A stretch of 64,000 nt of DNA from Actinernus sp. WN-2022 (Eukaryota > Cnidaria > Anthozoa > Actiniaria > Actinernidae): contig JAOWCC010000936.1 of the NCBI GenBank assembly GCA_030867875.1, positions 75,053,032 to 75,117,031 of the forward strand, written 5' to 3'. Under the pieces are notes generated by a model. It was not told where the DNA came from. It searched no databases and saw only the letters and a list, made by a program, of their open reading frames with translations. This document shows positions 11,666 through 23,900 of the stretch, one piece after another. How positions within the stretch are numbered: the first letter of the stretch is position 1; each line of letters starts with the position of its first letter. Made by a program: the position numbers and the translations under genes.

Positions 11666-12436
11666 GGAGAATATATATATTCGGTACACAATATATATCA
11701 TATACGAGGAGAATACAGGAGAATACAGTAGAATTCAGATATATATTCAGTACACAATATATATCATATATGAAGTACCTACCGCTCCGATGCAGCTTAC
11801 CGCTGACCCCGAAAGTGGAGATCTCTAGTTTTAGTTATAAGTCGAGATCTCGAGTTATAAGTCGAGATATACAGTTATAAGTCGAGATCTCGAGTTATAA
11901 GTCGAGATCTCGAGTTATAAGTCGAGATCTCGAGTTATAAGTCGAGATCTCGAGTTATAAGTCGAGATATACAGTTATGAGGAAAAAACAAATTCATGTA
12001 TTTTAAAAATATGTACTTTTCATTTGATTGAAGAAAAAAAAAATTACCGCCAAAGAAAAATAACTTTTTCAGGTTATTAAAAAAAGTTAAATATCATATG
12101 GCCCTAACCAGCCACCGTAATAAACGCTTGCCGACATGTTATTCAGGATACATTTAGTATTCCAGTATAGCTAATCAAATCCGACGAGTGATTTGAGAGG
12201 ATTGTGTATGCTTATTGTACGGTCAATCAACGCACGAGATACAGTTAAAGGCCCACAATCACCACAGACGCATTGCGGCCGTTTGTTTTGTTTTGAAAAT
12301 TGTGCTATTGTTTGATATATGCTCCGATTGGTTGGTTATCAAGTCTTGCTTCACGTGTACAAATTTTCGACTGCAGCAAAATGGCGACTGAACGGATGTG
12401 TGCATGCCCGCAAAACGTCTAGGGTGACTGTGGGGC

Positions 12437-12986
12437 TTTAAAGTGCCTATCACCCTTTTGCAATTTTGATAGGCAATGAACCTCCGAAACGTTTTGAGTA
12501 CTTCTGTGAAGAAAATTTTGGTTTAAAGTGAATACTTTATGTTCTACGCTTGTTTGAAATCGTGTAAATGTGACCTTTCCTGACCCATGACCGCGTAAGT
12601 AAAAGCCTGGGTCAAAACCTGGGTAGACGTCATCTCATTATTCTCCATGGCGCCTTTTTATCACAACAACATCGATGCATAGAAAATATACAGTTTTTGA
12701 GTTATTAGTAAAGAAAAAAGTCATTTTAGTCAACACGTTGAGTATTTCTTCAAATGATTGCAAAGCCGAATTAATTATATGACATCAAGATGACATCTAC
12801 CCAGGTTTCGACCCAGGCTTTTACTTACGCGGTCATGGGTCAGGAAAGGTCACATTTACACGATTTCAAACAAGCGTAGAACATAAAGTATTCACTTTAA
12901 ACCAAAACTTTCTTCACAAAAGTACTCAAAACTTTTCGGAGGTTCATAACCTATCAAAATTGCAAAAAGGGTGATAGGCATTTAAG
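12437..12986. mobile_element. MITE with ~200-bp inverted arms
   Basis: TTTAAAGTGCCTATCACCC at the left is mirrored by GGGTGATAGGCATTTAA at the right. The arms (12437-12636, about 12782-12986) stay nearly identical over some 200 bp, sharing for example CATGACCGCGTAAGTAAAAG. A central 145 bp is unique. The AAAGTGCCTAT terminus resembles that of the element at 17703-18198. Confidence 0.9.
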
Positions 12987-14340
12987 GCAGGCATCTGTCA
13001 GACTCCTCGGAAATTGCGCAATATTTACCAATAATTTGAACTTCCTGCTTTAATAGCTAAACAATCTAAAGACAAAACCACAAAACCTCTTCCAAGCAAC
13101 TGCGACCTTACGAACAGGCTCCTTGGGCCCTTACTGCAGATACCTCATCTATATTTCCTTGCTTATACGGACACCCAAATAAGGACACTCGCGGCCAATG
13201 CATTCGATGCCTCTCTCTATCCCAAACACACAATAGATTCTAACAAGACTTGTTTTCGTTACCAATTCCGCGGTGTTTATTACGATATTATGTTACATTC
13301 CTTTTAGTTAATACACAACATAACACTATCTATGGCAGAGTATACTCCACGCATCAGCCAATTTTAGCTGTATTAAAACCGAGTCTACATTTCAGCTTAG
13401 TAAGAAATAGTACGCTTTGTTTTCGTCACAAAAATTGCGCGGTTAACTGCTGGTAAGACGATACAACCTCATAGCATGTTTCTTTTTCCCTGTCGAGTCC
13501 AAATCAGGTAATGTTGAATGTCACTGTTCCCTCGAAAAAACTGCTACGCGGTAGGTCGAAATCTTAGATTGAAAGTGTACACTCTTTTTTAACAATCCAA
13601 ATGGATTAGGTTAACTGGTAGTATAATATACTTGAACATCGTAGTGGCTGGCAATCCTAATATATTGTTGCACATTTCTAGATGATTACTTAATCTTCTA
13701 TCCTTGAAACTCAGTGTGTAAACATTTTGTCAGTCCACTTTATACGTTCAATCCCGGCGTAACTTAGTGTCCCCCAAAACCACCATCTTTGATATATATG
13801 CCTTTTGCAGGAAACAGTCACGCGCTGATCAGTATATCACTTCAATAACGAATGAATGAGCTCGTGGTCCCATGGCAAACAAACTTCAAAACGCTGTTTT
13901 AGAAAGATTGAAAATCGATTGGAGGTGGAAAATCACTGGCATTTAGACAGGTTTTGCTAATGACGCTACTGATCTCGTACAAGGGCCTTTACATATGCGA
14001 CGTCATATTTGTTTGCAGTATAACCACGTGATTGCATTCCTGCAAAACGCCATTGGCGTCAGTTGCAGAAAATGTTTCTGTAATAGTGCTGTTGTGAATA
14101 AAAACAAAAAAATTGTTTGGAGCTTTACCAGCGTGACACTGTTTGTTATTACTTGATTTTGACAAGAAAAACTAACTACCTTTGATAATTGCGATAATTT
14201 TAGAAATGCCAATTTTAAATATCCGTCAACGTTCACTTCCTAGACACTGAACTGAAATTCAACCGAACATGACAATAATGTTTCCAGATATTAAGAAGTA
14301 ATACTTCAAAAACGCAGAGATATTGTACAAAGACCAAAAT
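12987..14340. other. Downstream flank of flotillin-1, no gene recognised
   Basis: Open frames of 60-80 codons on both strands are not supported by any motif. I see no tRNA or rRNA. Confidence 0.5.
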
Positions 14341-14608
14341 TGAAGTTATTCCAAACCTGCCAATCCTCCCACCCCTCAAGGCATACGTAGGGCATCTAAC
14401 AACTCAGTCTCACTGTGGTGGGGGCATTTGGCAGCAAAGAAAACAAATTGGGGGGTGGGGGGCGATTTGCACTCGTTCCAAAGCCCCACGGTGGGGAATT
14501 TTGTATGGCTTACCTAGTCTCGTGTCTAAATAAATTCATCCAATCCTACCCCAGGGTGGGGCATTTGCAATGCTCTGATTCAAAAATGTCAAATGCCCGG
14601 GTGGTTTT

Positions 14609-14639
<31 letters not shown>

Positions 14640-14640
14640 G
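14341..14640. repeat. G/C-rich repeat cluster with poly-G run
   Basis: Loose copies of GTGGGGCATTTGNA and of the palindrome CCCCAGGGTGGGG occur every 60-80 bp, ending in a 28-bp G run (14609-14636). It lies about 300 bp beyond the flotillin stop codon and may be part of its 3' UTR or downstream flank. Confidence 0.7.
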
Positions 14641-14942
14641 TTTGGAGCTGAAAGTAAAAGAAGGGGATTCAGATTGTCGTTGGACAGTGGACTTCGCAAA
14701 AATGTTCGATAGATTTTCAACATAGCAGGACTCTGGTCCAGCTTTTTGTGTCTTTCCATTTGAGGTTTTTGCGAAAATTACTGTCCTATTTAGGACAATT
14801 GACAGACAGTAAAAGTTCCAACAAAGCTCCTAAGAGAGGTACGAATACGTCACAACAAATCAGCTATGGCATGTTTACGAAGCTTGGTTACAGGAGTATA
14901 TTAATCTTGCTGGTGAATTCTGATATGTGATGTAGTAGCTCT

Positions 14943-17900
14943 TCATACTCGGTTGGATAACATCATTGACTGCAAAAAAGAAACAGAAATATTTTAGCCA
15001 CATAACTTCTTCATCAGATTAAAAGTAATTATTATATCAATAGTGGTACTTGGAAGAACTATTTCAAACACGAATAGACCCTTTCAGCTTGCCCCATTTC
15101 GGACCACGTGACTTTTCCCTTGAGTAATGCGTTTTTGTTTTTCTGTATCCCAAGAGGAAATGTATCATTTTCAATAATTGGAAAACAAAGTACTGAATCC
15201 TCTGGAGAACTATCACGTGGTCTGAAATGGGCAATAAACAGGCAAGCTGAAACGGTCTATTGGAGTGTTTTATCAGGGGTTCCAAATACTGAGAAAACAA
15301 ATGAAACCCGAGAGGCGTAGCCAGTGATTTCAACTAGCGTACCAGTAGACGTGTAGTGTTAGTGCAAGCAAGGAAGGGTCGAGGTTAGAACTCGAGTGGA
15401 GGCACACCTTTCCTTTGTATGTCGTTCTTTATTTCTTCGTGACTTTCAACTAGTATTTCATTGGGTTTCCAAACTCATCCACCTAACCAAATGCAGTCCT
15501 CCGATCGACTAAAAAGCTCATTAATTATTAATGAGTTTGAGAAGCACGGTTCAACATTTGTTTGACGGTGCATCATCGGCTTTAGGCATAAATAATGGCC
15601 TATTATTATATTATTAAGTGCCGACTATAAGTGCATTATTGTGCTGTATATATGTGCAACACAATCAGACTTTAGAATTAAGGCTCGTTATCAAGGCTCC
15701 TTTCCTCACCTTGCTAATATCAATGCCTGTAAGTGCCTCTACGGCCTTGGGCAACTTCGCCAGAATGTCGAGGATCTCTCCAGTCACCTTGCTAGCCCCA
15801 ATTTCACCCTTGCCGTTAGAAACCATGGTGATCTTCTTACACTGGGACAGTGGTGCCGCAATCTCAGCAGCAATCTGATGGTGCCAATATTATGAAATTC
15901 GTTACCCAAAGCCCATGTGTACTTCTTTTATGACACTAATAAATAATCGAGCGTTTTAGTTCGACTAAAAGCTAGCCTTTTAAATAAAAGTATTTATGCA
16001 GCCGTTGATAAAAACTAATAAAAACATTTGCGAAAAGCACCATAGGCCATGTCTAGTAACATAATCTCCCCCACCCCCTCCACCGAACACAAGTGCCGCC
16101 GTTCTTTAAATTGACTGAAAGGATACTTCATCATCACAGAGCTGTTTTCGATTGAGCGTCGAAAGTAATAAGCGATTGCTTTGGTTTTGTGTTGCTTAGC
16201 TTTTCTATTGGCTGTGAAAAATGTTTTATAATTATCATCCAATCAAGTTCTAAACTAATAATAGTAGATTACGTAATTTCTAGGAATTGTGGTTTATTGA
16301 CTAGCTGAGAGATATTTCAGATAGAGGGGTTGAAGCAAGTTTTTCGATCGATCGCTTTGAAAGGCTGTGATATTTGTTGCCCGGGGGGGGGGGGGGGGGG
16401 GGGGGGGAACTCCCATATAAAAGGGGTAGGGATGCTCGTCGGACATTTTCGATTTGACCCCTAAGAGGTACTAAAATGGGCGTGGCTCAAGCTTATTTTC
16501 ACCCCTAAAAGATAATAAAAATGTAAATTGATAACAGCTTTTTTTTGTTCAATTGACACCCGACCCCTAAAAGGTACCGCTTTACATAGAAATGTCTGTG
16601 TTTGATGGTGGATACCCTAAGTGGTACCAAACTCCTGATTTTGACCCCTAAAAGGTACGACGAGCATCCATGTACCCCTCACATAAGGGAGTCCCCCCCC
16701 CCCGGGATTTGTTAAGCTCAGCTAAAATCAAACATTGTTTTGGTCCGTCTCGCAATAAATTTTCGTTTTAGCGAGTTATATTCACGAGTGCATTTACTTT
16801 TGCTCGCAATTGGTTCAAGTAAAACCAATCACGAATTCGTTGCATTTTTACTTGCTCCCGTGATTGACTTTGTAATTACTTTGGTTTTGTTATTACGATA
16901 CTCAATCAAAACCCGCTCTGTTTTGTGTTTAAATAACTACCAGTAAAGAGAAACGTATCTTGGACACTTACATATTTTGCGTGCAAAGTCAAAAGACTAG
17001 TCTTAAAGCACCTGTACGTAGTTTTCTGTTCACACATTTCAGAACGTTTATCAATCCTGAACCCTCCCAGATATAACCCCTAAACCCTCATGCCGTTTAC
17101 AGTGCGACGACTGAAACCGGGGCCACTTAGACAACAAGAACCAATCAAATTGCAGAACGAAAACAAAGCATTCCAACTTACGGTTACTTGAGCCAATCAG
17201 TGTTGAGTACAAGACAATAGCATTTCGACTTGCGCGAGCTTCGATTGGTAAAAAGCGAATTTGGTCGACAGGTTCTGAAATTAATGTCTTTCAAATGAAG
17301 AAAATCGCCTGGATATGCAAGGATTGATACTTTGGCATGCTTTATTTTCGTTTTTCAGTGTGTTTAGTTCTAGTTGTCTAAGTGGCCCCGGTTACTGTAG
17401 TCGCACTGTAAAAGCCAGATGGTTAGGGTTAGTAATGAGAATTCAAATGTATACACCCTTAAAGGGAAACTGTCAACCCCAAAATAATAAAACGTTCTCA
17501 TAACGAAAGATATACTGCTTTTAAGAGAAATTTAGAGCCACTTGAAATCGGTTCACTGTAACCAAAATCAAGTTTTTAGAATAAGCTTTTGTAATCCACT
17601 TTAATCTTTGCCATCTTCTATCGAAAAAGTTTGAAAAGCATGATCAGGACATTTACAAGTAGTATTTCTCTTCTATCTCAGGGTGTTATTTTTGTAGTTC
17701 TGCTTTAAAGTGCCTATGAACCTTATTTTTTATTTTAGATATCAATTCTACATCAAGTGAATAGTAGAATGGTACAATATATCTTGCTTTGAATGCTGTG
17801 CAGCTGAGTTAAGGAGGTTTTAATATCCAAATTGCTAATTACATGACGTCAGGGGAGGCATCAATTATTATACAATTTTTTTTGTTACTGTACCCATGGT

Positions 17901-20900
17901 TGAAATAAAATGATGTTAGAAATTTGTTTTCGTATATCAGTAGAAACGCCCATTCACAACCACTACGAAGTGATTGCAGATACCTCCCATGACGTCATGT
18001 AATTAGCATTTTGGATATTAAAACCCCCTTAACTCAGCAGCACAGCATTCAAAGCAAGATATATTTTACTATTCTACTATTCACTTGATTTAGAATTGAT
18101 ATTTAAAATAGAAATTTATTGTTCATACCATTCTACTATTCACTTGATTTAGAATTGATATCTAAAATAGAAATGTATTGTTCATAGGCACTTTAAAGAA
18201 ACTTGAAGGTTCAATTTGATTGACAGTGCCCCTTCAATACAACCCAAAGTGTAGTTGCATTTTGTATGGACCTTTGGCATAGTCTCCAGCACCATGTCTA
18301 CAACGGCAGCTTCTCTATACTCCTTCCAGGCATCAGCTTTTTTAGCCATCTGTTCTGCTTCAGCCTTGGCTTTGGCTTCAATGGCATATGCCTCAGCTTC
18401 TCCTTTCACCTGGACAATGTTAACAAAGTTAAATATGTTATTTGCACATTTGGTTCAGTCAACAACAACAACAACAAACTTTATTCACACTAAGTTGTTG
18501 CAACATTACAATAAAAAAATATACAAGTGCAGTGCAAGTGTCAGGTAGCCCGAAATTATAACATATCAATCTTGTCATAAAACTCTTAGAGTAGAGTAAC
18601 TTTTATACTATGATTCAGATAAGATGGAATCTCTATACTGAATATTACTTTGCCTGTTGAGGTGCCACAGGTTTGGCAATTGGTCCCCCCTTTCACCCAA
18701 AAAAATATACCAAATAGTTCAACATGAAAATGTGGATGTTCTGACTAAAGTTAGCAGTACTCTCTTGAAGGTAAGTTCTGATTATTTAGTGTTTAGTGGT
18801 TTTCCTCCAAGGCTCAAGTAGTTTCAAAGGGAGAAAGATACTCTACCTTGATAGCTTCTGCTAGAGCCTCGGCTTCCAGAACAACACGATTCCTGAATTG
18901 AAAAAAAAAAAAAACTTACTGTGTGCACCTTTAACTGAGGTTTTAGCCTGAATTTCAGCCGTCTCCTCTGGGTTCGTTCCTCACGAGAGAGACGTCTGAA
19001 TCCAATAGCCGTTAATGCCGTCCAGTGACGTCACTACCAGAAAACCTGGTAGTGATTTTTGATTGGTTCATATTCTATAATTTCGCATAATTATCATAAT
19101 TATCAGCCGAGAAGACGGCAGGATTCACTTTGGACTCGCGATTGTTGATCGTTGAGTTTCAGTGGAGTGATTGTCTTTGGCAAAGACCTTGAATTCGTAA
19201 GGAAAACATCTGGAAATGGATTGAAAGTGTCCTGCACAATAACCGGCCGACTAACCTGTAAACATCTACATTTTATCGCGTCGCGTCCGCGGGGTTGTTG
19301 ACAATCGATTATTTGTTCGCACTCGCAGTGGTAAAGAAATATGTCGCTACTCTCTTCAAGGAACTGTTCTTTCCCGTAAAAGAGTCTTCGTATTTCTTCG
19401 AAAATTCTCCATTATCCTTTCATGTTTTTCTACTTTTCTGTTGCATCATTTACATAGGTAATATCTCGTAGCTGTGTCGATTCGAACGGCAGATCGCGAG
19501 ACATGTACAAAGATCAACGGAAAGACAAATATCAACTGTACTTTGCCTCCAAATATAATATAACGATTTGTTGCTTCGGAAAGGCTTTCATAACATAAGA
19601 GGCACTTGAGAAGCAAATGGATGGAGATATATAATATAGGTAAGGCTTTTATTTTGGTCGGCATAATCTCAAATAAATATTTCTCACGAACTCTTACTAC
19701 CGCCGTGACAGTTTTATTATATTTGCATAAATTCAATTGTTAATCCGCCTTGACGTCACTGGACGGCATTATCGGCTATTGGATTCAGACGTCTCTCTCG
19801 GGAGGAACGAACCAGAGGAGACGGCTGAAATTCAGGCTACTGAGGTTTGTCCCTGAGTTTTACTTGTCTTCATGAGGCAATTTTGAACTAACCCAAATTT
19901 CGGTCAACATTTTAACAAAATTTTAGCAAACTTGACAAAAAGTACTTGCCCAATGTGAAAATCTTCTAGTCCTGGGGTCTATCAGGCACAAGATTCTTTG
20001 AGCCTTGTTTCTACTATTAATATTTTGTTACCATATTTTATCACGTATTAAGCAGATTTGTGCGAGTGAGACAAACTATATATGGCATGTCTGTAGCCTT
20101 GCTGTAACCATACTGTAACTTATTGTACCGTATCTATGTTATTTGATTGGGTCAGCAAGACAAAAACAATAAGCAAACCATGTCAATGCCACGGCATGCC
20201 GTACAGTACACCGTGCTGTAGTTTGTCCCACTCATTATTAGGCGATCTGCTCTAAGCTGCACCTCACGGTATTTAATTGTCCTAGCTTGGGTTAGATCAA
20301 TAGGACAATAATTTAGTGGGACAGTAATTCAGTGCTTTTCGCAAAAAAACTCAAATGCAAAGAAACAGAAAGCAATCAGACCAGCATCTTGCCATGTTTA
20401 AAATCTATCGGACATTTTTGCAAAATAATTTATCATAGTCCACTGTCCAACAACAATGTGAATCCCTACTTCAGAATAGCTGGGTAATCATACCGCACTT
20501 TATGGATACACACTTAATACAGACACCTCGAATCTTATTACAGCTGCCTTTTTTGGTTGTTAACGTGTCCATACAAGTCCCACATACTCATCACTATATA
20601 CTGGTACAGTGTTCATTCTAGTGTGAAATTTTGTGATATATTCGCGCATTGACTGCCAACCTTTGCAAAAACTTTGTTTATGTGGGACACTTGTTCGCAT
20701 CTGTACTCTAAGTTCTGCATGTTCATTCATTATATTTGTAAACTCCATTGTCATAATTTTTCAATTGTTGTAGAAGGAATTTTATGCAGAGCCAAGAAAC
20801 CATTTCCAATTGTAAAGCACCTGACTATTATCTAGAATGTGCATGCCATTGTTGTGTTTATATATTAGTCATCTAGATATTTCATGCTCTGTTTCAATCA

Positions 20901-23900
20901 AGTTTGGAGAAAATTACAGTTCTCCCATAAATTATCATTATGACACAACAAAATTAATGTCCCAAAATTTAAAATGCAATGGGACATGTCCCACTTCCCT
21001 TGATTCCTAGAATGAACACACATAATACAGAAAAGTACTTGAATAGCTCTCTTGCTTACCTGTTTGCTTCAGCCAGTTTTTCCAGTTTGTACTTTTCTGC
21101 TTCGGCTGGCTGTCTGACTGTGGCTTCAAGTTCACGCTCACGACGAGAAATCTCCTGCATGTGCAGAAAAATCACTCCAGTAAGATTTTAAAGAGGGTTA
21201 GCATTTAGGAACTCTACGGTATAGTTTCCAAAAGAACCCCCAAAAATAATCATAAACTATAAGTAATGATAGATTATCAAAGTGCGTTTGACACTTTTTT
21301 TTTTAAGAGAAAGGACTGGGCTTCCTGTCATAACCCAAAAGACTGAAACTGATTGCTGCAATAATGCATGGGTGTAAATAATCCTGATCAAAAATATTTG
21401 TTTTTAACTAATGTGCAAAATTTTGAATGCCTTGACTTATAAGTTAATATACAAGGGGATGCATCTGGGTATAACACTGTAATTATCTTTGTGTAATTAT
21501 CATTGGATACGATGCTTATGTGGCTATAAGTATGTGTGTTTTATATCAGGTTATCATTCATTTGAGCATCTGTAGCACATTTTGCTGTGTGGTATACAGT
21601 GTAAAGCAATAATTGGAATTAGTGTAGAACACAATCAACCATTTAACTAGCTACGGCTATTCAGATGTGTATAAACTGCATTCCAGTTCTTAGCAATCAC
21701 AATACTAAGTACACTCCAGTGTAGAACATAAACTATTTTTAAAGTGAGAATAAGGTTGGCTGCAGAATACTGAGTGCCCTGATTGTTAGTTGCAGAATAA
21801 TTTATGATCAATGTTGGTACTGTGCCAGGTCCTGGGTTTGATCAGCCTCTTATGGTTGTTTCAGGTCCGTTAGAAATTCAGTGTAGATTAATAAATATTA
21901 TTGATTTGGGAACACAGCAATGAACACTCAGTACTTTGAATTTCCCTCACCTTGTACTGTGTTGATATTCAAGTTCCTTGGCATATCAAAGTTATAGATT
22001 AACTCTTTGCCTGAATGTAGTGTTAATTTGTATAACCAAGATGCACACATGCATGTGTCACTGATTGTACTGTCACAACTCACACAAGTGACAAGGCAAT
22101 TCCAAAGAGTGTCTAGAAAACTCATACCTAGTTTCTCTTCAGCTAGGCATGATTTATAGCATCTGACTGTTTGTAGTTTTCGTACCTGTATGTAAAGTGA
22201 AATGCAGAATCCAATACAGCGAGCGAGCCAACAGAATGCACTCAGGTTCAGCATAAATTATGGCCAAGTTCATTTCCAACTTCGTCTTCGAGGTGCAGAA
22301 CAGACCATGTTTGACTTGATATAGTTTGGACATCAGACTTTGTAACACACACTTTCCTCAGGCTTTGATAAATCGTACTTGCAAACTTTTTAAGCATCGC
22401 ATTTGATTTTTTGAAAACAACAAGGCAACTTACCCAGCAAAACAAAACTACAAGCGAGCGAAAACCAAACACAATGCCGATGGCGAGACGCAGAGCACAT
22501 GCCTGTAAAGTCGTGCGCATGCATCATATATTTACCAGTTCCCCGGCCTAGATAATTTATTACAAAAGTACAAACATACATGAGGATGGACACAAATCTT
22601 GATTTCTTTCGCCTGGGAAAGCACAGGTAGCCCACACATGACCACAGGGAGTCCACTGCAAGATTAGGATGCATTCTCCATCGTCGAACGCAATTATAAT
22701 ACAAAAACATATACTAAACGGACCCATTTGAAAAATGGTGTCCAATTTAAAACCTATTGTTTAGGAGTAATTGAAGGGCTGTGTGCAAAAAGGGCTTAAG
22801 TGACTCTTGGTCACATTCTAAATTCTTGGATGCCATTTGTTGAATGGGTCTACTTATAACAATAATAATTATTAGGGAAACAACCAGAAGGGCAATTTGG
22901 AGTCTGTAATAGTTAGAGTACCATAATAATTCTATGGTCCTAATTTGATTTTTGGCATTACAGAAAACAGTCAAAATGTAGGTGACTGTATACATTTTCA
23001 CTTACAGTTATTGTAATTTGTATTTAGGACTACTGGTATTGTTGGATGCTGTCCTCCTAGAGGTTGTCATTGTGGTTGCTTAAGGTCGCTATTACCTGTT
23101 CCTGGACCTTGATCTGCTGTCCTCTCTCCACAACTTTGATCTGCATTTCTTCCTCTTTGATCTTTTGTTTTGTAATGGCAGCTTGGAGTTCATACGCCAG
23201 CTGGGACTGAGCTTTCTGTAAACAACAATAAGCAGCACAATCACTAAGTAAATAAGTCAAGTAATGATGAGCCCTTAGATTAAGGTGTATATGAATCAAA
23301 AATTAAGTTCATGAATCTGATATGAAAACCCTTTCGTTTGTCAACAGCTCATCTCATTTCAGAGACATTTGTGTTTTTGCAATACGCAAATGAGGTGATC
23401 TACGACATCACTTGATGAAAAACCTTGAGGCAAATCACAAAATGAAGAATATCTCTGCAAATAGTTACTGAAAATAATTGCATCAGGTTATGCTGTTGCC
23501 ATAACAACACTCAAGGCAGTTCAAATCAACTGAGTTCATAACCATGTCCTTTGCACATTAATTTTGAAAAAAAAAGAAGAATATCTATGCAACAAGATGA
23601 GTTATTGGCATATGGAAAATGCCATCATTATTACTTCGTTGAAGTGTGACCCTGGAATTTACAAGCCTCATCTGTAAAATTTGATTTAGCCAACGATCAA
23701 TCAAATGTGTTCTGCATTTAAGTGCAGGTGGCACACAGTTGAAAGCGTTTGATTGATGGTTGGCTAAACTGAATTTTACAGAATCAAGATTTGAAACTTC
23801 CAGGGTCGCACTTCACCCAAAACAGTAATAATCTTTCAAAATTAATGAGATCAACTTAATTTTTAATTCATACACTTTAAACAGACTTTGCAGAAACAGG

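Larger units (their letters stand above)
8448..12119. mobile_element. Fold-back transposon with long minisatellite inverted ends
   Basis: Both ends read TACGGTGGCTGGTTAGGGCC inwards and stay inverted-repetitive for about 700 bp (left, to about 9165) and about 900 bp (right, from about 11200). A perfect 6-bp duplication ATAAAC flanks it (8442-8447; 12120-12125). Each arm has the same order: unique terminal 130 bp, a 20-bp CTCGAGATCTCGAC-type array, a short unique segment, and a second 20-bp array (CCCCTGTATTCTACTG type). The centre holds only LINE fragments and a hairpin, with no transposase. The architecture resembles Foldback/Galileo-type DNA elements. Superfamily is unproven. Confidence 0.85.

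Noticed and set aside
11292..11691. 110-119-codon open frames with repeated CILLCSPVFYC-type units
   Set aside because: Produced by the 20-bp minisatellite; mirror frames occur in the left arm at 8910-9276.
18255..18548. Plus-strand open frames over the flotillin exon
   Set aside because: Antisense shadow of the Ala/Glu-rich coiled-coil exon at 18272-18409.
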